Assembly (NCBI GenBank): GCA_002685535.1
Contig: NYXK01000072.1
Coordinates: 36,294 to 78,514, forward strand
Direction: 5' to 3'
From: Deltaproteobacteria bacterium
Lineage (GTDB): Bacteria > SAR324 > NAC60-12
Length of the DNA: 42,221 nt
Part shown: piece by piece, positions 10,763 to 22,175 of the stretch
Numbering within the stretch: position 1 is the stretch's first letter
Layout: each line of letters starts with the position of its first letter
Program-made: the position numbers and the translations under genes
Notes under the pieces: generated by a model
Databases searched by the model: none
What the model was told of the DNA's origin: nothing
What the model saw: only the letters and a program-made list of their open reading frames with translations

Positions 10763-12655
10763 TTACACAACTGCACTCCCGGCAACAGGCGGTGCAGTGC
10801 CCAGCAATTGGACAAGATGCCCGATACACGTGCCCAAGAAGACCTCTCTCTCACTCTCATCCATAGTCTGTATGATGACATCCCATTTTTCCTTCCTCGT
10901 CCACTCCTTCAGAAACCCTTCCTTGTCTTCATCAACTACCTTCCCACCAGGTCCAAACCTCCTAACAACTGCCTTCCCTTCTTCTCCCCCGCCACTTCCT
11001 TTCGGATTCCACCCCTCACCCCACGCAAACCCAACCCAGGCATCCTGTATCCTTTTCTGTATCTCCCTCTCCCTCTCCGGATCTTGCGTCCCATCAAAGA
11101 TTTTTGGACTACCATGCAAATAGGCGAGATCTAAAGCATGAGTCGGTATACCTTTGAATGCACCTCCAAATGGCTGTCGTTGTTCGAATGAGTATTCGTG
11201 GACGAAGATACCTTGTTGCCTTGCGAGGTTCGAGAGGGTATGGGAGGGGTGGTAGAAAGCTAGGTCTTCGATGATATTGAGGATGGACTCGGCGGCTGTG
11301 GAGGGACGTGTGCTGGGTGTGAGATTGTAGGCTGTGAGGATGAGATCGAGCTTCGAGGGGCTGGTTTGAGTAGCTGGGAAGAGGGTGTGAAGTGTTGAGA
11401 TGAGGGCTGATGTCGATGGTTTGGGTTCAATCATGGGGAACTTCGCTGCTACGCAAGAGATGACGGAGCTTTCTTTGCCGGTGTTTCCGATGATGAGGTC
11501 GCCTTTGAACGTGAAGTTTGAGGCGAAGTGGGATGGGAAGAAGATGTCGTCGATGACGGGGACGTGGCCAAAGCCGTTGCGCGGGTCGGAGGTTGTGTAT
11601 GCTGTCAGGAGATCTTGCCATGGTACGGACTCGAGGTCGGAAAGGGTGGTAATGCCGAGAGCGGATTTGGTGGCGTTGTAAAGGGGAGTCGAGGCTGCGA
11701 TGGTCATTGTGGGGGTGAATTTTGGGGTTCGGAGGGTCTGAGATTGCATTATTGCATGGGAAATTGGGGGTGGTGGTGTGCAGTGAAGGAGGGTCTGGAT
11801 GAGGACGGAGTCGTGGGATTCGCCGTAGGGTGTTATGTTGATCGGCGAGCCACCAAAAGGAGAGATATACTTGGAGATCCAAGTGAGTGCAGTGTGCTGT
11901 AGGAATGGTGTCTTAGATTATTTCTTTATGGCATTGGGAGGAACTGTACGGGTGTGGACTTACGACATCTCGCGGTCCGAAGTTCGCAGCGTTGTCGGGC
12001 CCGTTGATATTAGCCATCTCCTCAGATGCTATGTAGCCGAACACAGAGAGACGATAGCTACATGTACTGATCAGTATAAAGTCCTCGATGAGCTGTGATA
12101 AATCAGAGAGGTCAAGGATTACTTCACAGTAACCATGACGACTGGCTTCCCGATCTCCACGCTTCTTTTCACAATACTTCCTCCATCACACCACCAATCC
12201 GAATTCGATCCTGAGAAACCTCCGCCTCCGTGGACGTATACGAGCACAGGGAGGTTGTCGCCTGACTTTGCGCCTGCTGGCGTCGTGATATTGAGATTCA
12301 GGCATTCGAACTCGGAGAATATGTCAGATTCGTGAGATGAGATGGAGGTAGGAAGACCGATGAGCGAATCTTCTAGACGGGCAGTTTGTGGTGGTTGTGG
12401 ACATTTCGGACTCAAGGTTGGTTAGCCATGTACTTTTGCGCCAGGCCGGGAAACACACCCATAACTTGTAGCATTCGTCTCTTTCTCAAACGACCTATTC
12501 GAAGTCGATTGTCTAAATCGACCGGGAATATCCGCAAACTTGATGCCCTTGAACTGCCACACTGCGTCTTCAGAAGAAGATATACGGTGATGGATACCCG
12601 TAAACGTGGTGTCGAGACCAGAGTGCTGAATGGTCGGCGCTGGTGAATGAGACAT
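10763..12655 (-). CDS. type B carboxylesterase/lipase
   Basis: Four exons (12655-12459, 12410-12123, 12057-11964 and 11896-10763) give 570 residues. The first intron is only 48 nt, with GTGTGT and a CTAAC branch. Family landmarks: [20 protein letters not shown], the oxyanion-hole segment [43 protein letters not shown], the nucleophile elbow GESHDS (Ser about 220), an acidic-residue segment GKESSV and [10 protein letters not shown] for the triad His. The elbow has Asp where the GxSxG rule expects Gly. An in-frame ATG at 12787 would add 44 residues with a short hydrophobic stretch (LLITLFLLC), so a secreted form is possible. It hydrolyses esters; the substrate is unknown. Confidence 0.9.
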
Positions 12656-14056
12656 GTTCTTTGATTCTGTGCCAGATGGGTCGACTTCGATTTCTGCTTT
12701 GTCCTCCTCGGAGGGATAGACGTGTGAAGGACATAGTAGGAAGAGAGTTATGAGGAGGTCTATATCGCTGAGTCTGAAATCTATCATTTGTAATGGAGAT
12801 GGAGGAGAGGGGTACCCAGTCCGGGCTTGGCGAGATTATTTGGTGGGTGATTATCTGATGCAGCATTCTGTCCTGGGTGTGATTTACGTGATTATATATC
12901 ATTGGAGGCATGATCAGATGCTGGACTGACGTGAGAAGATCAACGGCAAGTCGTCGGCGATATGGCTGAAGGGAAAGATGAGGTTGGGTAAAGACACTTT
13001 GACAGGATGATTGTTTAGATGTGCTGATACTGTCGCACTGAAATGCTGGGCTTGATGGATGCGCGTAGCAGAAGGACATAAGCTTTGCCAGCGGCTGAAA
13101 CATGAATAACATACCGGAATGGCAAGCGATGTTTCGTGCTGATGTGATACCCAATTTGATATGCCCTGTTGCCGAAATTAGAGCTAGGTCTTACTGGACC
13201 TGCGGCCGCCAGGAACAGATTTCGGAACTCCGGCAGGAGGAAGCCACTTTCTACTGATATGAATTCTCAAACTCTGAACTTGCTTGAGTCCACCAATTCA
13301 TTCTAAGAACAAAATAACTGTGAAGTGCTTCTCGAGGAGGAGAACACTATAGCACTGGAGATTTGGCATGCTTTACTACTGCACAACAGCTCGAAACAGG
13401 AACCAATGCTCGTAGGCTGTAGGAAAGTTCAAGTAAAGAGGTGACCATTCAAATCGCTTCAATTCTGCAGCTACTCGGGATCTCCAGGTTCACTGATAGC
13501 CTTGCTGACATGCCAAGAGATGAATAATCTCCCACTTGAAAAAATCGGTGATCCTTCTTGAAGTTTGCAAGGACAAGGCCGCGAATCTCAGGGATCTAGT
13601 ATTTGGAAGCCTACTGTGGTGGTTTAATCATGAAAACCCCTCTTAACTCAGGGCCTCTGGCCATAGGCCCCTAGGCCCCTAGGCGCATTAGACAGCCTCG
13701 AAGGCCAGTGCAGCAGCAATCCCAACAATCCAGCACGATCATTGATAAAGACAGTAGCAATCAGACAGGGGAAGCGATAACAAAAGGATAATGCTCTGAA
13801 TGGGATAGAGGAGTCCTAAACCAGGTTCGAACTTATGAGGGATTGAGATTGGCCATGAGGGAATTCAGCCCTCGAATCAGCCTCACGAGGCGGACGGATC
13901 GCAAAGTCATGCCCCCACGACGAGGCTCTGCCATATTGGCCATCACGCTCACGGCATCAATCCTGAAGCCGTCGCCATCGATGCTGCTCCGACTCAAGTC
14001 ATCGACTCGATGCATGTCAGATGAAGCTTTGAAGACAACAAAAAACGAGCTCCACA
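12656..14056. other. intergenic region between esterase and NLR relic
   Basis: About 1.4 kb between divergent genes. It contains a short tandem TAGGCCCC at 13664-13679 followed by a partial third copy. The first 130 bp may be coding if the esterase starts at 12787. No other gene is supported; frames at 12570-13154 and 13833-14078 lack family features. Confidence 0.4.
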
Positions 14057-16785
14057 ATGTCAAATAACGTTGGCTCAACTTCGGCCTCGGCTGCGCTGGA
14101 CGGAAGCGACGATCCTTGGACGTTGGCCAGCGCCCGCTTCCTTGCTGACCTCGACCCCTCTGAGCGCGACATCTTCAACAATGCAACACTCGAGAATCTC
14201 TTCTATACTACAAGCAATGCGAATCGAGACGATGCAGAGAAGAGCCGTGTGCGAGCTTTGGCGACGAAGTTGGGACCGTTCGTGTCTGCCATAGAGAGTT
14301 ATGGCAAGGCTCTGGATACATTTGCCTAGATTGCTCCTCTGTACCTGTCGCCGATATGGGGAAGCATAAGGGTTTTATTGATACTGGCAAGGAGCTATGG
14401 GAGATTTTTCGAAAGGGTTGTGGATACACTAGGGAGGATTGGTGATGTGCTGCCCAGATTTCGTAAGTTGTCTCCTACCAAAGCTCGGAGGGTTCTGATG
14501 GAAGTGGCTAAGACCTACAGGTGACTACGAACGAATATACAATCGAGAGAAACATCAACGTCTCACCCAAGCTTTGTCGAACGCATACCTGGATATAATC
14601 TTGCTCTGCACACAGTGCCGAAAGACCGTACGCGAGCAAAAGACTTCTTCCCTCCGTAGGCTTCTCAAACCAGTGTCCCTTGACCAGTAATTTGACGAAG
14701 CGGTCGAATGCTTCCGCCAACATAAGAAGAATGTCATTGAAGAGGCCAGGGTCTGCCATATGATTGAAGTTGCTGAGGAACGAAACGAGGAGTTGACCCT
14801 CTTTGCTGCCGAACGAAAATGCAGGCTGTTATCAAGACTTTTAACTGTCGGATTCGAGTACAAGCATCAGAAACTCAAGGCACTCAGATACGAAGGTACA
14901 GGAACTTGGCTTGTCGAGGACAAGATGTACGAGAAATGGGAAGCATCGGCACAATCTGCAATTTTGTGCTGTCATGGCATTCGTATGTAAATCGACGCCT
15001 TGAAGATATCATGAAGTGCTGACAGCAGCAGCTGGCTGCGGAAAGTCAGTCCTAGCATCCAGCATTGTGGATTCCCTTATTACCAGCAATCCCACCATGT
15101 AATATTATTGTGACTATTCCGACAAACGAACACTTGATCCAACCAACTTGTTTGGCACTCTCGCGCGACAAATGCTCGAAAAGTTGGAATGCATACCCGA
15201 AGCGCTTGCAACTGCAATAGAGAATGCAGCTCATGACGGGGATAGGCTCACTGAAAGCTCATGTGCGCTTGATCTTCTTCGGAGAGGTATCGGACTCTGC
15301 AAGCATCCTGTATCTATCGCTATCGATGGAATTGACGAATTGACCGAGCAGTCCCAAAAGGTCGTCTGCAACGGTCTGAGAGAGCTGGTCCAAAGCGATC
15401 ACTTGCCGACCAAGCTTTTCCTAACAGGTCGGGAAGATCTGTCGTCCTTACTTGCTGTTTCTTGAACGGTTTCATTCGCCAGTATTTCCGTCGATCCCTT
15501 GGTGATCACCTCGGACATTCGTAAATTTGTCGAAGCCTCGATCCGACGTAGGATTGTCGAGGGTACGCTGGTTTTACAGGATCCGACTTTGGAGATGTTG
15601 GTCGTAGAGAAGCTTGTCACTGGAGCCCAAGGAATGTAAGTTACTGGATTTTCTGTTGATGTCAACTGCTAAGATCAAAGCAAGGTTCTTGTGGGTCGAA
15701 TTCCAGCTCTGTGACCTTTGCGAAGCCGAATCCGACTATGGAATCAGACTGGTCCTCGAAAACCTGCCCCGGAGTTTAAGAGAGACATACGATAGACTAC
15801 TGAGGAGAATCGAGGGGCCGGAAAGACGCAGCATGATCTTAAGGATGTTCAAGTGGATAGTTTGTGCTCGTCAACCCCTTCATGTCGATCAAATCCGAGA
15901 AGGAATCGCATTCACTTTAGAGGACGAAGAATGGAGCCAGGAGAAGATTCCAACAAATCTTAGTCGCCTCATTCGCGCCTGCACCAACCTCGTCATTGTC
16001 GATGCTGGAACTCAGATCGTTCAATTGGCCCGTTACACTGTCCAGCAATATTTTCTGAGAGACGAAGGTGGATTCTTTCATTTCGGCCTCAAAGATGCAC
16101 ATGAGATGGCCGGAGAGTTCTGCTTAGCATACCTCTCATTTTCTTGCTTCGAGACTCAGGTTACTCGCTACAGAAGCAAACCAAACACCGGATTAGCTGC
16201 TTTGCAAACGATGGCAGCTAATGCCGCTTTTGTTGCTCCAGATAATCCCGGGCGGCGAGTTATACAGGCTTGGAATATCATGCGTGGCTCCAGAGCAGCA
16301 TCTGGCAACCTCAACATAGTGAATCTCACCACGAATTAACCACGAATTTTAAATTGAAGGCAGATTGCATGTCTGCGTATTGTTTCCTCGAGTATGTTGG
16401 AGTGCATTGGTTGTGGCATACTGTCGATTTTGTATCGTCGCCTCGCACAAGTCGAAGGGATCAAATATTCAGAAACTTAGTCTGCTGGAAAGATTTGATT
16501 TTCGATTTCCGCCCTTGGGCATCATTTGACAAGTCAACATATAGGTCAAGCTCTATAGCCCTCTTTGGATGGGCTCTGAACGCTAACCACGGATACCTAC
16601 TTCGCATGGCGTCTATGGAGTTGGACCACTTCGTCCCCAAGCTGCTCGTCCTAGGTGCTTGGCAAACTATCGTTACACTTCATTCAGATGATACCCTTGT
16701 TCTACATGACTCCGATATCGATCTTCTGGTGACTCTTCAGCAAGAGCATTGCAGATCCAATTCTGCACCAGCATGGGAACCTTGA
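14057..16785 (+). pseudogene. NACHT-type STAND (NLR-like) pseudogene
   Basis: The order is a DUF7708-like N-terminal region (IAPLYLSPIWGSIRVLL, RIGDVLPRFRDYERI), GTGTWLVED, a P-loop HGIPGCGKSVLASS, a Walker B AIDGIDE, GMFLWVEFQL, LENLPRSLRETYDRLL, the post-NACHT winged-helix-like VVDAGTQIVQLARYTVQQYF, and a tail with HWLWHT. Introns at 14463-14520, 14983-15031 and 15636-15684 splice cleanly; the second restores the P-loop. Four in-frame stops interrupt it: TAG 14327, TAA 14688, TAA 15100 and TGA 15463. An 11-bp tandem duplication at 16328-16349 shifts the frame. Each stop is one C-to-T change from CAG, CAA or CGA, which suits RIP but is not proof. Intact relatives act in non-self recognition and programmed cell death. 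No effector death domain or ankyrin/WD repeats are visible here. Confidence 0.85.
16328..16349 (+). repeat. 11-bp tandem duplication causing a frameshift
   Basis: ACCACGAATTA is followed at once by ACCACGAATTT. Removing one copy joins the upstream frame (IVNLTTN) to the downstream frame (FKLKADCMSAY) without a break, so the duplication explains the loss of frame in the NLR relic. Confidence 0.8.
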
Positions 16786-16870
16786 TCGGCCACCGCGTTA
16801 AAACACACAGATGATCTTTCATTTTCTCGTCTCTTGAAGAGGATTATGACCAGCATGAAGAACGCTTTCT

Positions 16871-17704
16871 TCATAGCTTACAAGGCATTCCGCCACAAAC
16901 CGTCATAGTATGTACATATCTCAACTTCCCTCCTTCAAGACGGAATTCATGGCTATCGGCAGCCATCATCATATGCTCCCACACACAAAAGATGCTTACC
17001 GATCCCATCGACTCATCAATCACATATCGCCGATTTGTATTACCGGCCTGACTATGATTCGAAGGAATCCCCGGCTTGCACGAATCATCCGGCTTTCCAG
17101 TCCCTGTATACGCACTCCCCTCCAATCTCACACACGGTGTACCCCAAGGGACTTTCGCAGGTGCACGAGCATCATTCCACATATCCATATAAGCATCCCC
17201 CGCCGCCTGAATCACCGCACGACTATCCCTCTTCCCCTCTGGAATCACATCCCATTTCTCCTGCAATACATACTGCAGGGTCTTCTTCGCATCAAAGATC
17301 CACGAATTGGTTGTCGAAGCAATCGAGTCAATCAACGTGATCTTGCCCTCGGCATCATCATGTCTGAGCTGTGTGCCAATCACATATGGGTTTGCAGTAT
17401 CGGTGATGATTATCTCGCTGTAGGTTGCGCAAGCTACGAGATCGGTGTTAGTACGGCGGTGGTCGATTTTGAGGGCTTTTGCTAGGACCGACTTTTTGGC
17501 GTCGGTGGCTTCGTTGTTTTCGATGTAGGACCAGTTGGAGGAGAGGTAAGGCTGGAGGGGAGTGAGGGAGCCGGATGTTTGGGAGGCGATGTAGGCGTCT
17601 GCGGCGGCGAGAATGAGGGTTTTATTACACGCCAGCACGGGGACTGAGTGGGTAAGACGAGTGAATGTCGTCAAGATGACGATGAGTGTGGAACTGAAAA
17701 TCAT
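16871..17704 (-). CDS. secreted DUF8021 domain protein
   Basis: A single exon encodes 277 residues. The N-terminus is a signal peptide (MIFSSTLIVILTTFTRLTHS). The mature protein has two similar halves, each opening with an ADAYI/GDAYM-type helix, followed by the motifs VPWGTPCVRLEGSAYTG, RRYVIDESMGSVSIF and DSHEFRLEGGKLRYVHT that mark the DUF8021 family of fungal secreted proteins. Cysteines at both ends suggest disulfides, and there are Asn glycosylation sites. The function is unknown; the fold is probably SnoaL/NTF2-like, which is inference. Its 3' end lies 85 bp from the convergent NLR relic. Confidence 0.88.
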   Translation of the reverse strand: MIFSSTLIVILTTFTRLTHSVPVLACNKTLILAAADAYIASQTSGSLTPLQPYLSSNWSYIENNEATDAKKSVLAKALKIDHRRTNTDLVACATYSEIIITDTANPYVIGTQLRHDDAEGKITLIDSIASTTNSWIFDAKKTLQYVLQEKWDVIPEGKRDSRAVIQAAGDAYMDMWNDARAPAKVPWGTPCVRLEGSAYTGTGKPDDSCKPGIPSNHSQAGNTNRRYVIDESMGSVSIFCVWEHMMMAADSHEFRLEGGKLRYVHTMTVCGGMPCKL

Positions 17705-18312
17705 AATTGAAGTCTTCCGGGGTTCTTTTCTGGCGCAATGGAATTCTTCTCGATATTTCTCGACCTCAGCCTATATCGTCCGTTCAGAACGAACATCGCC
17801 AGAAGACAAAAGGCATTGAAGAATTCAAATAGGTATTCCATCTCTTCTGATTGTGCTATCTGCCGTGGATGGATGAAAATCAACAATTGTGACAAGCAGT
17901 TCAGCCACTGCTGTTGTACATGGGCACCAGAATTACCCAATTGAGCCGGAACGACCCGGAAGGTACCGGCAGTTGAAGATATATCCACCCCGCAGTTCCA
18001 ATTTGGACTCTGCACGGCCTAATTGTGGTTGCGATTAGTTTCCCATCTACCATTGAGTCTGGGCTTTCTTTCGTTCATGAAAGGTCTCGCAGCCAAAGGT
18101 ACTCTTTCCACGAAAGCCGGCACCAAACATTGCTTTGGTGGAATGTTGATGAGTTGGTCCTTGGTCACTTTGAGATCAACGATGAAAAGGAACATATCTC
18201 TTTATTGACACCAATCATCTATCTGTCATGAATTCATTTTCCGATCCCGCAGAAAGCAGAAAACCCCACCGCCCACCAAAATATAGTACATTACAGACCT
18301 CATCACCTCTGT
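17705..18312. other. intergenic region, nothing recognised
   Basis: Separates two genes on the minus strand; it holds the promoter of the DUF8021 gene and the 3' flank of the SAT4-like gene. A 104-codon frame at 17701-18015 on the minus strand has no family features and overlaps the promoter, so it was not called. Confidence 0.4.
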
Positions 18313-19674
18313 TTAAACACCCCTCACACTTGTCTTGATATCATTCCTCTTCCACCCATTTCTCGCCTGTTCCTCATCACCCGTCGCTATCCTCTCCGTC
18401 TTCATTTCAAACGTCACATCTCTTTGAATCTCAATCCTCCCATCCTGATTCTCCCCAGAATCCGTATCATTATTTATCCTCTCCTGACTCTCCGCCCTCA
18501 TACCTCCCTTACTCATACTCGACATATGAAAATCCCTACTATTAATCCTCGCCCGACTACCCGTTCCACCCCAAGCTTTCGACCCCGTCATCGGATTCGA
18601 AGTGACTTTCGTCTTCGACGATCCCCACGTCTGCATCGCCGGGAATATCTCTCTCAACAACGGCCAAATGGTTGGCAGGTTCGTGACGTACACAGCGACG
18701 GAGGCTTCGCGGAAGTACCAGTTCATGTAGACGTAGGAGATGAGGCCGGGGACGAGGCAGTAGATCTTTGTGAGGATGGCGGCGACGATGATGAAGAAAC
18801 CCATGCCGAAGATTACGAGGAGGATGGCTTTTTGTTGCATGGGGAGGCGGATGCTGGCGAGGATGGGGATGCCGATTGCGAGCATGGCGATGTCGCCGGG
18901 GATGTTGAGGCTGCCTTGGATGATCTCGAAGAATTGGTAGGTTGCGCATTGTGCTATGTGTCATGTTAGAGAAAGTTTGGATGAAATCAGGGTGAAGGGA
19001 CGGTGGTAGGGGAGGTACGTACAGTTTGAGGGGGGGACGGCCCAGTATTGTGATGTTGGTGTGCATACTGTAAAGAGGGCAATTTCGCATCCAATCAAAC
19101 TGATCACGGTGTAGATAGCGACGTAGGTCACATACTTCCTCTGCGGTAATCCCTCGCTGAATCCTGGTCAGTTTTGCTCACGATTCCCAGATCATGTCGA
19201 ACCAATTGTCAACATGATCAAAAAGTCTTCACTTACGTGATACTAGCATAAAGATGCAGCATGCAGGCCTTCATGCTCCAAATCGCCAACAACATCGAAT
19301 GCTCCGTCACAAACACCCACTTGCTGCCCAGAATTCTGTCTTTAATGCTTTCGGGCGTCAAGGCTGCAGTCTCTTCTTCGGTCATGTAGTTCGAGCCGCC
19401 ACCAGACATGACTCGGTTGAAAGCTACGCACATGAGCGTGTACCAGATGATACCGTTAAACATCATGTAGTCATCGAATTGGAGGTGTCTGATACCGAAT
19501 CGACGGATGCGCGCAGTGCTAAGAATGTGTCAGATCATTCATTGTTGGTTGATTTCTGATATCTGAGAACTGATTTCGAGGAATGAAGACTTACTATCGC
19601 AACGCCACAAGGAACAATGCAACACCATATAGCGTCCATGTCTCGCGAGCGAAATCTGCAGCTGAGTCTGCCAT
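18313..19674 (-). CDS. SAT4/rhodopsin-like fungal integral membrane protein
   Basis: Four exons (19674-19595, 19518-19237, 19156-19023 and 18953-18313) give 378 residues. Diagnostic features are the loop RYTARIRRFGIRHLQFDDYMMFNG after the first helix, GLPQRKYV, the helix with CEIALFTVCTPTSQYWAVPPS, the Cys-Ala-Thr-Tyr-Gln motif, the helix starting GSLNIPGDIAMLAIGIPIL, and the late helix with YREASVAVYVTNLPTIWPLL-like sequence. About seven membrane segments are expected, followed by a hydrophilic tail of roughly 130 residues rich in Ser, Arg and Glu. Members of this fungal family are plasma-membrane proteins, and some resemble PTH11-type receptors. Ligand and role are unknown. The start at 19674 puts the first helix close to the N-terminus, as is usual. 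Confidence 0.9.
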
Positions 19675-22175
19675 CTTGAATGTGAACTTGTGAGTGAAGC
19701 TGACAATGCCGTTGTGAAGTCAGAACAAACAACAGACGATCTTTCCTCTTCACAGTCTGGCGGAATCGTCAACTGAGATCAGATCTCAGACTCAAATCGA
19801 TCGAGCGACAGATTGACAGACAGCACAGGCTCTGGTTCATGATGGGAGGGGACCCTTAGATCCTTGAGTATTATCTTGGGAGTAATATGTCAGGGGCGCT
19901 CGCTAGGCGTTGCTGTGCCCGGTCCTGCAGGTGCCAGCCTGGCAGGTAAATTCTAAACAGAACGAACGGACCGGAGAACGAATTTCTGTCCACTCTGATT
20001 GCTGCGCTGATTGCTCCGCTGCAGGTCCATACGTTCAAGGCATAGTGAGGCGGCCCACTTGGTTTGGGCGAGTGGTGTTGACGGACGAACCCCAGGAGCT
20101 GGGCGAGGCGAGGCAAAGCTAGGGTTAGCAGAGGAAATGTAAGTGGGGGTGAATCGGGTGATAATCCCATTGATTTGATCCATTGATGCTAGACAAGGAC
20201 CAGGGACTCAGGGGTAAAGGACCCTGGATATCGTACTCTCTTATTTGCTTTAGCTTTGTTTGGGAGTTGTGTCCTTCCTTCCCACGTCAAGGAAAAAGAC
20301 GGAGAAGAAAAATAAATATATGGAGGGGCTGATACTACGTCGTTCGTTTCGAATCTTTCGATACTCCTCTTTCTCGTCTAGAGAGACCAGAAAAAGAATC
20401 GAGACGTCACATTGGCTTCTTATTCTCGTTTTGTTACCTGGGTTTCGTTAATGGATCTTTGTTGCACTGCAGTTCTGAAGTAACATTGTGGCCCCCGCCG
20501 AAACGGCAGTCAATTCTGCGTCGAGATACCAGATTTTAGCTGGCTACGTACGTACGCAGCTAAGAAAAAAATAAGATGTGAACAAGAACAAGTAGTCTAC
20601 TTGAGTACGCTAAGTATTGGTGACGGCACGAGCCTACCAATGAGAACAGCTGCGCATATCACTTGGTATTTAGAAAGTTCGCGCTTGAGGGCAAAGATCA
20701 GGAGAGGGAAAGGCTGACCGAGAGGCCGCGGCAAGATATCAGATGGCTTGGGAAGCCAAACGAAGCCACACACGGCAGAGGCTTTCCGCTGGGTTCATCG
20801 CTAACGAATCAATTTGACCCAGGGACCAGACTTTCCAAACGGTGGACTGGAAGCCACCGTCGCACAGCATGAGAACGTCGATGTACAGAATGATCATCCC
20901 GTGTTGGTTTCCTTCACGCGGTACTGTACAAGACTCGGTAGCTCACCCGGTATCTTACCGGTATATATATTTTGGAAACGAAGGCGTTTTTCCAACCACG
21001 TTCAGAAGAAGATGCGATAGGAGGGATTTAATTTCTATTTCTGCCAGGGCGACGGCTTGGTGACTTCTTGACCATGAAGCCAAGAGGTGTCTAGTCCTAA
21101 AGAACTCGCTTACTCATGACAGGGGACTCGGGTAGTGGGGTGGCCGGCTTAAGGAAAAACACCTTGGGGGATCATAGACTACCAAGTACCTCACTCCACA
21201 TCCTCCGCATCTGGAAAACTTTGTTCTGAAATTTTACTTTTATGCTCCAGGGTTGAGGAATGTGGTCTTGTTGACTTGCTCTCTGACAAAATCTGGCACT
21301 CTCCGGTACAGCAATATAGGCCAATGCTGTGGATTTTCACGGTCAGCAATGGAGGGGGAAATGTTTTCTTGAATTTGATTTTGATACACGGCACGAAACA
21401 AGCCTAACAACGACGGACGGCGGACCATCCCATCTCGCCATTTTAGCTCATAGCCATCCCTCGGCAATATATGAAGCCATTCGGCGAGCTTCCTCTCGCG
21501 GAAGGCTCAATCCGGGCCGGTTGTCCTGAAGTGTCTTGGCTGCATGGGCCGGGTCGCACTCTCAGTGCCAGTAAGCTCGCTGTCAGGGGTAGCTCCCATG
21601 GCGGGTCTAACCTTAAAAGACCGCGAAGAACATTCCTTTTGTGCACAGATGGTGTCACGGAAACGACGCTGAGAGCCACAGGAATCCGCACTGACTGGAA
21701 CGTGGCGTGGTTATTGTGGATTGCAGTCGCGTTCGAGAAGAAGCGTGGTTCAAGCGAGTCCTGCGAAGACAGGGAAAAAAGGGGTGGATGAGGGGGTGGA
21801 GGATCGGCCAAGCCAAATAAGCGAAGCTATATTGATGCAAGCATGCCTGCCCTGGGATTCTTTTAGTCTTCTTTTTCCCCACTCTATTCGTGTCCTCGAC
21901 AGGAGCGGAAGCAGCTCATCTCACACGCGGCATGGAAGACTTCATCCAATAATCATCTCATACTCTCCATGCGTGCAGAGCCGCCAAGACAACCAGGTCC
22001 CAGGCCAAATTTTTGATTTGAGCACATCTCTTTCGTTCACTACGATTGTGGCAATCTTTTCCTCCTCTGTTCCTCCTCTCTAAAACACTTGTTTTCTTAT
22101 TTTTCTTATCACTCATCACACCTATCAGACCCTTTGTCTTGTATTCGTCGTTCTTATCGTCACTCTTTTATCAAG
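19675..22175. other. 2.5-kb non-coding stretch between divergent genes
   Basis: The longest gene-free stretch that is clearly promoter space: SAT4-like gene to the left on minus, permease to the right on plus. It holds a 28-bp near-palindrome (20536-20563), a TATATATA tract near 20960 and, close to the permease start, pyrimidine-rich sequence with TTATC (GATA-type) sites near 22112 and 22155. Frames of 60-120 codons are present but none has family features or splice partners. A non-coding RNA or an unusual small gene cannot be excluded. Confidence 0.4.
20536..20563. repeat. 28-bp near-perfect palindrome
   Basis: The outer arms TTAGCTG and CAGCTAA are exact reverse complements, and they flank the self-complementary core TACGTACGTA. 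Only the two-base spacers (GC and CG) fail to pair. Possibly a dimeric regulator site or a cruciform-prone sequence; the role is unknown. Confidence 0.75.

Noticed and set aside
14057..16785. RIP as the proven cause of the NLR stops
   Set aside because: Any stop codon is one C-to-T change from a sense codon, so this pattern alone cannot show RIP; there is no duplicate copy in the window to compare.
17701..18015. 104-codon frame on the minus strand upstream of the DUF8021 gene
   Set aside because: No family features; it overlaps the start of a well supported gene and its promoter.
18424..18969. 181-codon frame opposite the SAT4-like gene
   Set aside because: It is antisense to a well supported exon, and its repetitive composition mirrors that exon.
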